In this document: positions 6,983-13,332 of the stretch, in pieces
How the letters are laid out: each line of letters opens with the position of its first letter
Numbering within the stretch: position 1 is the first letter of the stretch
From: Candidatus Gastranaerophilales bacterium
GTDB taxonomy: Bacteria; Cyanobacteriota; Vampirovibrionia; Gastranaerophilales; Gastranaerophilaceae
Length of the DNA stretch: 19,717 bases
Direction: 5' to 3'
NCBI GenBank assembly: GCA_944326625.1
Contig: CALVER010000008.1
Coordinates: forward strand, 1-19,717
Notes under the pieces: generated by a model
The model's input: the letters and a program-made list of their open reading frames with translations, nothing else
Told to the model about the DNA's origin: nothing
Databases searched by the model: none
Program-made: the position numbers and the translations under genes

Positions 6983-7972
6983 TTATTTAACTTTTACCTC
7001 CGGAACAACTGACATGCCGGGTACTATATTGTATTTTGAAATATCTTCGGTGAATACAATTTTAACGGGAACTCTTTGAACGATTTTAACGTAGCTGCCG
7101 ACAGCGTTTTCAGGCGGGAAGAGGCTTGCTTTTGCACCGCTTGCTCTTTGAATACTGTCAACTTTTCCCTGAAATTTTTTGCCTCTGTAGGTATCAATTT
7201 TAATTTCAACGGGTTGTCCGGGTTTCATATTCGCAAGTTGAGTTTCTTTAAAGTTTGCAACAACCCACATTTTTTCGGGAACAATTGCAAACATCGGCTG
7301 TGCGACTTGTACGTAATTCCCCTGTTCAACTGAGCGGTTTGTGATTAAGCCTTCTTCAGGAGCGTAAATTTTGGTATATGAAAGATTTAATTCATCCTGT
7401 TCAACTTCGGCTTCCAGTCTTTTTATGGAGGCGGAAATTTCATCATACATTGCTTTTGCCGCATTGCTGCCTGATTGAGCCGAGGTTAATTTGTTCAGGC
7501 TTGAATCGTAATCCTGTTTGGAGGCAATGCCTTTTTCAAACATTTTTGAGTATCTTTCATAATCGTTTTGCGCAAATTCCAGATCGGATAAACTTTTTGT
7601 AACCTGATTTTCCGTTCTTACGAGCGATGCTTTTGCTTCTTCAAGTTTTGCTTTTGCCTGTTGAAGTTTTACTTCATAATCTTTCGGGTCAATTTCCAAA
7701 AGTAAATCACCTTTTTTAACAAGCTGGTTATCGTCTATTAGTAATTTTAAAACAGGTCCTTCAACTCTTGGGGCAATTGATACTATATGTCCTTCAACAA
7801 ATGCGTCATCCGTTGATTGATAAAATATTGAATGTATTGTGAAATATATACCGAATATTAAAAATATTATTGCGGTTACGGAAGGTACAATTACTCTTTT
7901 TTTCATATATTCGGGGCGTGTATCAATGTTTTCTTCCATAGTATTTGTTCCGTGGTGATCTATATTTTCCAT
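6983..7972 (-). CDS. emrA: EmrA/HlyD-family membrane-fusion (adaptor) protein
   Basis: This 329-residue periplasmic adaptor links the EmrB transporter to the outer-membrane channel. It has a short cytoplasmic N-terminus, one transmembrane helix (about 31-50, SVTAIIFLIFGIYFTIHSIF), the EmrA signature STDDAFVEGHIVSIAPRVEGPV beginning the lipoyl domain, DNQLVKKGDLLLEIDPKDYE, a long heptad-rich alpha-hairpin (about 95-195) and the return strand LSYTKIYAPEEGLI, then a beta-barrel domain. The Shine-Dalgarno AAAGGGAGA lies 8 nt before the ATG and overlaps the marR stop region (13-nt gap). Gene order marR-emrA-emrB matches the E. coli mprA-emrAB arrangement. Confidence 0.92.
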   Translation of the reverse strand: MENIDHHGTNTMEENIDTRPEYMKKRVIVPSVTAIIFLIFGIYFTIHSIFYQSTDDAFVEGHIVSIAPRVEGPVLKLLIDDNQLVKKGDLLLEIDPKDYEVKLQQAKAKLEEAKASLVRTENQVTKSLSDLEFAQNDYERYSKMFEKGIASKQDYDSSLNKLTSAQSGSNAAKAMYDEISASIKRLEAEVEQDELNLSYTKIYAPEEGLITNRSVEQGNYVQVAQPMFAIVPEKMWVVANFKETQLANMKPGQPVEIKIDTYRGKKFQGKVDSIQRASGAKASLFPPENAVGSYVKIVQRVPVKIVFTEDISKYNIVPGMSVVPEVKVK

Positions 7973-7985
7973 TTAATTTCTCCCT

Positions 7986-8441
7986 TTAAATTTGTAGTTT
8001 AACTTTGTCTTTCATGTTATCAAGCATTTTTTCAAGAATTTGCAGACATATTTCAAGTTCTTCTTTTGAAATGCCTTTTGTAATTGTTTTTCTTATATCC
8101 ACAATTACGGGGTGAATAATTTCTCTTAATTTTCTGCCTTTTTCCGTTACGACTATTTTGTATATTTGTCTGCCGTTTGAACTGTTGATCCGTTTGACGA
8201 GTTCTTTTTCTTCAAGAATATTTATTATTCTGCTGACATTTGGTCTGTCTTTGTATGTAAGTTCGGAGATTTGTCTTTGATATAATTCTCCGTGTTCAAC
8301 AAGCAGTGATAATATCAAATACTGTTCGGAGGTTATTTCAAATCCCTTTTCCGCAAATGTTTGCAGTGCAAGCCCGCGGGATAAAATCCCGGTTGCCACG
8401 AGCATTGCTCCAACTCTTTTTCTTAAGGGGTTATTTTTCAT
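7986..8441 (-). CDS. MarR-family transcriptional regulator of the efflux locus
   Basis: This is a 151-residue winged-helix repressor. Its landmarks are ITSEQYLILSLLVEHGELYQRQIS (helices before the HTH), the DNA-binding KDRPNVSRIINILEEKELVKR, and the wing RINSSNGRQIYKIVVTEKGRKL with a dimerisation helix at the C-terminus. MarR proteins bind palindromic operators as dimers and release them on binding small phenolic or drug-like ligands. The gene is the first of marR-emrA-emrB, and a perfect 28-bp palindrome lies just upstream in the divergent intergenic region, so autoregulation and control of the TolC-family gene are likely. The ligand is unknown. No clear Shine-Dalgarno precedes the ATG (only A-rich sequence). 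Confidence 0.9.
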   Translation of the reverse strand: MKNNPLRKRVGAMLVATGILSRGLALQTFAEKGFEITSEQYLILSLLVEHGELYQRQISELTYKDRPNVSRIINILEEKELVKRINSSNGRQIYKIVVTEKGRKLREIIHPVIVDIRKTITKGISKEELEICLQILEKMLDNMKDKVKLQI

Positions 8442-8459
8442 AATTTACTTTTTCGATTT

Positions 8460-8487
8460 TTGTAATAAAATATTCTTGTGTTATAAT
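8460..8487 (+). promoter_or_regulatory. Promoter of the TolC-family gene
   Basis: TTGTAA (8460-8465) and a perfect TATAAT (8482-8487) with 16-nt spacing point at a start near 8494, 26 nt before the ATG at 8520. The -10 box lies inside the palindromic operator, so a bound repressor would block it. Confidence 0.6.
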
Positions 8488-8500
8488 TATAACACAAGAA
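8473..8500. promoter_or_regulatory. Perfect 28-bp palindrome: likely MarR operator with overlapping divergent -10 boxes
   Basis: The half-site TTCTTGTGTTATAA (8473-8486) is followed directly by its exact reverse complement (8487-8500). The centre carries TATAAT on the plus strand (8482-8487) and TATAAT on the minus strand (8491-8486). The plus-strand box fits the TolC-family gene, the minus-strand box fits marR-emrAB (predicted start near 8479, 38-nt leader). One bound dimer or pair of dimers would cover both promoters. It is not a terminator because neither side is followed by a T run. The binding protein is inferred from proximity to marR. Confidence 0.8.
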
Positions 8501-8519
8501 AAAATAATGGAAGAGGAAT

Positions 8520-9917
8520 ATGAAGAAATTTTTAATTATACTTTTAACCCTGACGATTGTTGTGCCTGCGGCATGTGCAAAACAGTCAAAAGCTGAAATT
8601 AAACATGAACAAAATAAAATTCATTATTTGAATTTATCATGGTGGGAAAAATATCAGGATCCGATTTTAGTTAACAATTTAAAAAAACTTTATGAAGTTA
8701 ACTATGATTTAAAAAATGCCGAATTAAAGGTTAAAGAAAATGAAAAACTTGTAAAAATTCAATTTGCGAACGAATTGCCAATGCTGACTTTTGACGGGTC
8801 GCTGGGCAGACAATTCAGGTCATCAAACCAGCAGTTCGGCGATATGTTAATACCGAGTTTTGCCCAGTATAATTATCAATTACCGTTAACAATGACTTAT
8901 GAAATTGATATTTGGGGAGCAAACAGACTTAAAACAAAAAGTATTGAACAGCAGCTTGCAATCATAAAACAGGCGGAGCGTGCCACATATATTTCTTTGA
9001 CATCGGATTTTGCGGCTGATTATTTTAATCTTATAAAAACCGACAGATTTTTGCAGATACAGGATGAGCTTGTAGCGTTGCAAAAAGATATTGTGGAAAA
9101 AACTATAAATAAATATGATGCCGGTTTGTGTACAATAAACGAAGTTTTGGCGGAACAAAAGCTTCTTACCCAAATGAAAGAAGAAAAGAATAATTTACTT
9201 GAAAAACAGGATGTTTTGGCAAGCGGTTTAAGGGTTTATCTTTCAATGAAAGAGGGCGAGCCTGAAAGAGCAAAGTATGATAATTTGCAATTATTGACGG
9301 GAATTCCGCTTGAATATGACACATCAGTTATTGAAAACAGACCTGATTATTTGCAGGAAGAAGCAAATATTAAACGAATGGGCTTTGATGTAAGAATTGC
9401 AAGGAAAGAATTATTGCCCAAATTTGTTATATTCGGTCAAATCGGTTTGAACGCATATCATCTGGATACTTTGTTTAACAGTTATTCGCAATTATTTAAT
9501 GCGGGGATTTTGCCTTCATTTGATTTGTTTGCCGGCGGAAGAAAAATGGCGCTTTTAAAGTTGAGAAAATTTCAGTATGAAGAAGCCCTTAACAGTTATC
9601 AAAAAACCATACTTGAGGCTATAAAGGAAATTAATTTAGGGCTTATGTCATATAAAACCGCAATGAAAAATTATGATGAAACGACTGACAGATTAAAAAT
9701 GCAGGACAAGATTTATCAGCTTATGGAGGACAAAAGACAAATCGGCGCCGCATCTGATGTGGAAGTTCTTTATAGTAAAGAAGCACATCTTTTGATGGAA
9801 AAAGAGGAAATATCAAATAAAATTAATTATTTGATATCTTCAATATCTCTTTATAAATCAGTCGGCGGAGTTGATTTGTATTCAATCAATACCACAGTTC
9901 AAAAAGAAGATATTTAA
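8520..9917 (+). CDS. TolC/NodT-family outer-membrane efflux channel protein
   Basis: This 465-residue protein belongs to the outer-membrane efflux protein (OEP) family that forms trimeric channel-tunnels. An N-terminal signal peptide (KKFLIILLTLTIVVPAACA) is followed by WWEKYQDPILVNNL, the standard NodT/OprM opening, then two OEP repeats: NYDLKNAELKVKENEKLVKIQFANELPMLTFDGSLG and the second around IENRPDYLQEEANIKRMGFDVRIARKELLPKFVIFGQIG with long heptad helices. Cys19 in PAAC could be a lipid-modified cysteine as in OprM/NodT, but proline at -3 is unusual, so cleavage after ACA is also possible. A GAGGA stretch sits only about 2-3 nt before the ATG, an unusually short spacing. It is divergent from marR-emrA-emrB and shares its operator region, so it is likely the pump's third component. 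Confidence 0.9.
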   Translation: MKKFLIILLTLTIVVPAACAKQSKAEIKHEQNKIHYLNLSWWEKYQDPILVNNLKKLYEVNYDLKNAELKVKENEKLVKIQFANELPMLTFDGSLGRQFRSSNQQFGDMLIPSFAQYNYQLPLTMTYEIDIWGANRLKTKSIEQQLAIIKQAERATYISLTSDFAADYFNLIKTDRFLQIQDELVALQKDIVEKTINKYDAGLCTINEVLAEQKLLTQMKEEKNNLLEKQDVLASGLRVYLSMKEGEPERAKYDNLQLLTGIPLEYDTSVIENRPDYLQEEANIKRMGFDVRIARKELLPKFVIFGQIGLNAYHLDTLFNSYSQLFNAGILPSFDLFAGGRKMALLKLRKFQYEEALNSYQKTILEAIKEINLGLMSYKTAMKNYDETTDRLKMQDKIYQLMEDKRQIGAASDVEVLYSKEAHLLMEKEEISNKINYLISSISLYKSVGGVDLYSINTTVQKEDI

Positions 9918-9961
9918 CTGTAAAGAAAATATAAAAATTCGTCAGTAATTTAACAAATATA

Positions 9962-9970
9962 TGATATTAT
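9962..9970 (+). promoter_or_regulatory. Extended -10 promoter ahead of the four-gene cluster
   Basis: TGA-TATTAT (9962-9970) matches an extended -10 element. The predicted start near 9977 would leave a leader of about 15 nt containing AAAGGAG (9978-9984). No convincing -35 box is visible. Confidence 0.45.
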
Positions 9971-9991
9971 ATAGTTGAAAGGAGCCATGTT

Positions 9992-10192
9992 ATGTACAGT
10001 GTTTATACGGAAAAAAATCATTCAAGTCTTACAAAAACATTAATCGGTGAATTTAAAGATTATGATGAAGCAATGGATTGCGCTGAAAATGCAGTTGAAG
10101 GCAAGCCGGAATTAAGATATATAGTTGAAGAAACAGACGGACATTTTAACAGTTACGGTGAATTGGTAACAACAATTGTTGCTGAAAGTTAA
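9992..10192 (+). CDS. Small acidic protein of unknown function (66 aa)
   Basis: I do not recognise the family. The protein is short, acidic and soluble, with no signal peptide, membrane segment or cysteine pair; its only cysteine is in DCAENAVEGK. The pattern MYSVYTEKNHSSLTKTLIGEFKDYDEAMDCAENAV looks like a small alpha/beta fold in which a strand is followed by 'F-DYDEA---A', as in proteins that display a modifier for a query residue, but no function follows from this. A strong ribosome-binding site AAAGGAG lies 7 nt before the ATG; an out-of-frame ATG at 9987 is closer to the site and is not used by this frame. It heads a plus-strand cluster, 14 nt before the next gene. Confidence 0.75.
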   Translation: MYSVYTEKNHSSLTKTLIGEFKDYDEAMDCAENAVEGKPELRYIVEETDGHFNSYGELVTTIVAES

Positions 10193-10206
10193 TTTTAAAG
10201 GATAGT

Positions 10207-10962
10207 ATGAAAAAGATTTTATTTTTATTTATTGCTGTAATATTTTTCGCAGGCAGTACTTTTGCTGCAGAAAATTACGTTGATGAAAATATTACACCTG
10301 AAGATTTTGCAGTTCGGCAAGAAGCCGGAAGAAGTGATGTAATTGTTCGTGAACAGACAATTCAGGAAAGAATTAATGATGTTGCGTTCAAAATTTTAAA
10401 TGCAAACAAAATTGATAAAAGAATTATATTTGTTTATGACGATGCAGCTAAAAAATCCATTTTAAAGTCATTAGAAGATGTAACTAAACGGCAAATTGTA
10501 TTATATGAAGAAGACATACAATTTATTGCAAATGATGATGAGCTTGCAGGATTTTTGGCAAGAGGGATTTCAATGGCATTAAAATCATACGGCGGAATGT
10601 GGAACGGCAGCCTGTCATCAGTTCAGGTAAAACTTGCGCCTAAGATTTATGAAATATATGCAGATAAAAGAGCTGTTGATTTTATGGTTAAGGCGGGATA
10701 TGATCCTATAGGGCTTATAACATATATCAACAAAGCGTTTCCGCAAAAAAGGTTTGATAAACTTTCCCATTCAAATTTAACCTCCAGAAGACTTGCGATA
10801 ATTTATGAATATATCTATACAAAATATCCGTATTTTCTTCAAAATAACAAATATTTGGAAACAGACAGCTATCAGAATTTTTTGTTAACTTCGCAGTATA
10901 ACAGAAAGCTTTTGGAAAACAAAATAAAAAATAATTCACATGAGGATTTAAAATATGAATAA
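10207..10962 (+). CDS. Secreted M48-like pseudo-peptidase lacking the HExxH zinc site (251 aa)
   Basis: A signal peptide (MKKILFLFIAVIFFAGSTFA, cleavage near AFA/AE) sends the protein to the periplasm or envelope. The body follows the plan of M48 (BepA/HtpX-like) metallopeptidases: FIANDDELAGFLARGISMAL (106-125) aligns with the 'ltddELA-vLAHEiaHvl' helix, and IYADKRAVDFMVKAGYDP (150-167) with the 'EADr-Av-lm-kAGYDP' segment, followed by a SHSNLTSRR stretch resembling the 'THP---R' end. The active-site residues are gone: HExxH is RGISM (119-123) and the third ligand Glu is Tyr151, while Asp153 and AGYDP remain. It should therefore not be a zinc protease but may keep a chaperone or scaffold role. 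SD AAAGGA is 4 nt before the ATG. It overlaps the next gene by 8 nt. The family link is by eye only. Confidence 0.7.
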   Translation: MKKILFLFIAVIFFAGSTFAAENYVDENITPEDFAVRQEAGRSDVIVREQTIQERINDVAFKILNANKIDKRIIFVYDDAAKKSILKSLEDVTKRQIVLYEEDIQFIANDDELAGFLARGISMALKSYGGMWNGSLSSVQVKLAPKIYEIYADKRAVDFMVKAGYDPIGLITYINKAFPQKRFDKLSHSNLTSRRLAIIYEYIYTKYPYFLQNNKYLETDSYQNFLLTSQYNRKLLENKIKNNSHEDLKYE

Positions 10963-11521
10963 ATTTTTGATACTTGTGTGTTGTATTTTTATAGGTACAT
11001 CCGCATTGGGGCAAGTTATGACGGATGAATTTGCTGATTCAACTTTAATGGATAAAAATATTGAAAAGCCTGAAGTTCATTTGGATTATGATTATCAGGG
11101 GACTGCAAGAATTCCTGTAGGGCTTAGGATAACTGAGAGAATTTCTTCTGAAACTAAGGTCTATGAAGGTCAGGAGATAACCTTTAAAGTTCGTTCGGAT
11201 ATTTATTATAACGGGAAACTTGTGTTTGAAAAAGGAACGGTTATTCCTGCTAAAATTGAAACCATTGTAAAAAGCGGGATGAACGGTATTCCGGCAAGTA
11301 TAATTGTCGGTGATTTTGAATTTGAAAATATTCCGAAAGGTCAAATTTCGGATAGTTTTGAAATTAGAGGACAGGACAGAAGCCTCTGGGTTTATCCTTT
11401 AAAGTGGGCTTTAACAATTTTGCCGCCGACAGGTACTTTGACTAATTTTATAAAAGGCGGGCATGCAAAGCTTAAAGAAAACAAAACAATACAAATTTAT
11501 TATTACCCCGAATGGATTTAG
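10955..11521 (+). CDS. Secreted beta-rich protein of unknown function (188 aa)
   Basis: I do not recognise this gene. An N-terminal signal peptide (MNKFLILVCCIFIGTSALG, cleavage before Gln20) predicts export. The mature part is rich in alternating beta-type segments: RIPVGLRITERISSETKVYEGQEITFKVRSDIYYNGKLVFEKGTVIPAKIETIV resembles a small beta-barrel with a 'f-kGt-i-a-v' hairpin, as seen in SH3- or OB-like envelope proteins. Towards the end, WVYPLKWALTILPPTGTLTNFIKGG is hydrophobic and could touch the membrane. The ATG overlaps the end of the M48-like gene by 8 nt and has GAGGA 8 nt upstream; the stop overlaps the start of the DUF4186 gene. Tight packing suggests joint expression and perhaps a shared envelope role. 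Confidence 0.7.
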   Translation: MNKFLILVCCIFIGTSALGQVMTDEFADSTLMDKNIEKPEVHLDYDYQGTARIPVGLRITERISSETKVYEGQEITFKVRSDIYYNGKLVFEKGTVIPAKIETIVKSGMNGIPASIIVGDFEFENIPKGQISDSFEIRGQDRSLWVYPLKWALTILPPTGTLTNFIKGGHAKLKENKTIQIYYYPEWI

Positions 11522-11865
11522 ATATGGACGATATATTTGATCGGCTTGCAAAGTCTGATTTTCGCAGCAGATTTAAGCTTAAAGATAAGGATAAGTTGTA
11601 TATTAAAGAAAAAGGGCTTGATACAATCAGGCGTCATGCCGAAGATTTTATTGCTAAAAGGATTGCACCTGCGGATATTTTAAATGACGGCAAACAAACT
11701 CCAATGAAGGGGCATCCTGTTTTTATCGCACAGCATGCAACAGCTTCCTGCTGCAGAAAATGTATTAATAAATGGCATAAAATTCCCTGCGGCAGAGAAC
11801 TTTCCGCAAAAGAACAGGAGTATCTTGTGAATATTATTATGCAGTGGATTGAAAAACAAATGTAA
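11512..11865 (+). CDS. DUF4186 family protein with a Cys/His cluster (117 aa)
   Basis: The sequence matches what I know of DUF4186: FRSRFKLKDKDKLYIKEKGLDTIRRHAEDFI, IAPADILNDGKQTPMKGHPVFIAQHATASCCRKCINKWHKIP and a final 'eyLVNIIMQWIEKQ' helix. His68, His75, Cys80, Cys81, Cys84, His89 and Cys93 form a dense set that could bind a metal, most likely zinc; this is inference. The function of the family is unknown. The protein is cytoplasmic, unlike its two secreted upstream neighbours. The gene overlaps the preceding one by 10 nt; an alternative in-frame ATG lies at 11524, just after the upstream stop, and neither start has a clear Shine-Dalgarno, so translation is probably coupled. Confidence 0.85.
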   Translation: MDLDMDDIFDRLAKSDFRSRFKLKDKDKLYIKEKGLDTIRRHAEDFIAKRIAPADILNDGKQTPMKGHPVFIAQHATASCCRKCINKWHKIPCGRELSAKEQEYLVNIIMQWIEKQM

Positions 11866-11900
11866 CAGAATTTCTACAGATTTTACAAAACCACTTTTTT

Positions 11901-11906
11901 TATAAT
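11901..11906 (+). promoter_or_regulatory. Probable -10 box for the CoA-transferase operon
   Basis: A perfect TATAAT (11901-11906) predicts a start near 11913. The leader holds AAGGGA, about 9 nt before the ATG at 11933. No good -35 box is seen at 16-18 nt; TCTACA (11873-11878) is 22 nt away. Confidence 0.45.
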
Positions 11907-11932
11907 AAAATTATATTAAGGGATATAAATTT

Positions 11933-12583
11933 ATGAAAAAGATAATTTCTGCAAAAGAAGCTGCAAATATGATAAAAGACGGTTCTTCAATTATGGTCGG
12001 CGGATTTTTGAGCTGCGGCACACCCGACAAAATTATTGATGAGCTTGTAAAATTGAATGTATCAGATTTGACAATGATTTGTAATGACACGTCAACACCC
12101 GGGAATGACAGGGGCAAACTTATAGAAAACAGACAGGTCAAAAAGGTTATAGCCTCTCATATTGGTACAAATCCCGAAACCGGACGCCAGATGCATGACG
12201 GCGAAATTGAGGTGGAACTTGTTCCTATGGGAACATTGATTGAAAAAATAAGAGCAAAAGGTACAGGGCTTGGCGGTGTTTTGACTCCTACAGGCGTCGG
12301 AACGATTATCGAAGAAGATAAACAAACTATGACCATTGACGGTAAAAAATATATCTTTGAAAAACCGTTAGGTGCTGATTTTGCATTAATTTACGGAACA
12401 AAAGTTGACAGATACGGTAATGTATCATTTGAAGGTACAACAAGAAATCATAATACTATAATGGCAACTGCTGCAGAAACCGTAATTGTTCAGGCAGACG
12501 AGCTTGTGGATTGTCTGGATCCCAATGAAGTTGTAATCCCCGGGCTTTTTATAGATTATGTTGTTGCAGGTGAGGAGAATTAA
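11933..12583 (+). CDS. 3-oxoacid CoA-transferase subunit A (AtoD/CtfA/ScoA type)
   Basis: This 216-residue subunit pairs with the next gene to move coenzyme A between acetoacetyl-CoA or a related acyl-CoA and a free acid such as acetate, butyrate or succinate. Family features are SAKEAANMIKDGSSIMVGGFLSCGTPDKIIDELV at the N-terminus, the loop LIENRQVKKVIASHIGTNPETGRQM, VELVPMGTLIEKIRAKGTGLGGVLTPTGVGT, and the end PGLFIDYVV. Several enzymes share these features (acetoacetate:butyrate/acetate, succinyl-CoA:3-oxoacid, and others), and the acid partner cannot be told from the sequence. No thiolase or acetoacetate decarboxylase gene is beside it. The second subunit begins immediately after its stop codon, and their ribosome-binding site (GAGGAG) lies within the end of this gene. 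Confidence 0.92.
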   Translation: MKKIISAKEAANMIKDGSSIMVGGFLSCGTPDKIIDELVKLNVSDLTMICNDTSTPGNDRGKLIENRQVKKVIASHIGTNPETGRQMHDGEIEVELVPMGTLIEKIRAKGTGLGGVLTPTGVGTIIEEDKQTMTIDGKKYIFEKPLGADFALIYGTKVDRYGNVSFEGTTRNHNTIMATAAETVIVQADELVDCLDPNEVVIPGLFIDYVVAGEEN

Positions 12584-13264
12584 ATGGCAGTAGCATTACA
12601 GGAATTATCAAAAGAAAAAATCCGTGAAATTATTGCAAAAAGAGCTGCAAAAGAATTTCAAAACGGTGACGTGGTTACTCTCGGTATAGGTTTGCCTACT
12701 GCTGTTGCCGATTATGTGCCGGAAGGAATTAACGTAACTTTTCAATCCGAAAACGGACTTTTGGGAGTAGGGAAAAGCCAGAAAGGCGATTTTATTGATA
12801 AAAAAATTATAAACGCAGGCGGCGGATATGTGGAAGCCAAAAAGGGCGCAAGTTTTTATGATTCACAGATGGCATTTACCATGATGCGGGGCGGACATAT
12901 TGATGCGACTGTTCTCGGGGCTTTGCAGGTTGATGAGGAAGGAAGTCTTGCAAGCTGGCTTATTCCGGGTAAATTCGTCCCCGGCATGGGCGGATCCATG
13001 GATCTTGTTGTCGGTGCAAAAAAGGTTATTGTGGCCATGGAACACACATCAAAAGGTCAGATAAAGATAGTCAAAAAATGTAATTTGCCTCTGACCGCAT
13101 ATCGGGAAGTCAATTTGATAATAACCGAGCGCTGTGTATTCCATGTTACACCTCAAGGACTTGTTATGACGGATATTAATCCCATGTTTTCACTTGAAGA
13201 TATTAAAGAGTCGGTCACGGCGGATTTTACCGTAAGTGATAACCTGCAGTATATGGAAATATAA
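12584..13264 (+). CDS. 3-oxoacid CoA-transferase subunit B (AtoA/CtfB/ScoB type)
   Basis: This 226-residue subunit carries the active site of the heteromeric class I CoA-transferase. Glu56 in the SENG motif (FQSENGLLGVG) is the residue that forms the covalent glutamyl-CoA thioester. Other landmarks are GDVVTLGIGLPTAVADYVPEG, the GGHIDATVLGALQVD strand-turn, WLIPGKFVPGMGGSMDLV and a final MTDINPMFSLEDIKESVTADF. The ATG directly follows the TAA of subunit A with no gap, which gives stoichiometric, coupled synthesis. All positions expected for activity seem intact. The operon probably serves short-chain acid or ketone-body-type exchange in fermentation. Confidence 0.93.
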   Translation: MAVALQELSKEKIREIIAKRAAKEFQNGDVVTLGIGLPTAVADYVPEGINVTFQSENGLLGVGKSQKGDFIDKKIINAGGGYVEAKKGASFYDSQMAFTMMRGGHIDATVLGALQVDEEGSLASWLIPGKFVPGMGGSMDLVVGAKKVIVAMEHTSKGQIKIVKKCNLPLTAYREVNLIITERCVFHVTPQGLVMTDINPMFSLEDIKESVTADFTVSDNLQYMEI

Positions 13265-13267
13265 TCG

Positions 13268-13287
13268 GCTGTCTTATATCAGATAGC
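13268..13287 (+). terminator. Weak hairpin after the CoA-transferase operon
   Basis: GCTGTCT (13268-13274) pairs with AGATAGC (13281-13287) through seven base pairs including one G-U, with a 6-nt loop. No T run follows at once; a T-rich stretch (13308-13314) lies about 20 nt further on. This may be a weak terminator and is uncertain. Confidence 0.3.
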
Positions 13288-13320
13288 TAAGTGGTTAATA
13301 GCAGATTCTTTTTTAAAAAT

Positions 13321-13326
13321 GATAAT
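13321..13326 (+). promoter_or_regulatory. -10 box of the autotransporter gene, predicted leaderless
   Basis: GATAAT (13321-13326) ends exactly 6 nt before the ATG at 13333, the same geometry as four other genes here. No Shine-Dalgarno precedes the ATG and no good -35 box is visible, so the call rests mainly on the shared spacing. Confidence 0.4.
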
Positions 13327-13332
13327 AATTTT

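Noticed and set aside
8473..8500. The palindrome as a bidirectional terminator
   Set aside because: It sits between divergent starts, not gene ends, and neither side is followed by a T run; it contains two -10 boxes.
13291..13332. GTG start for the autotransporter 14 codons upstream
   Set aside because: The downstream ATG gives a classical signal peptide starting MKYFNFFVK, whereas the extension adds polar residues before it and has no ribosome-binding site.
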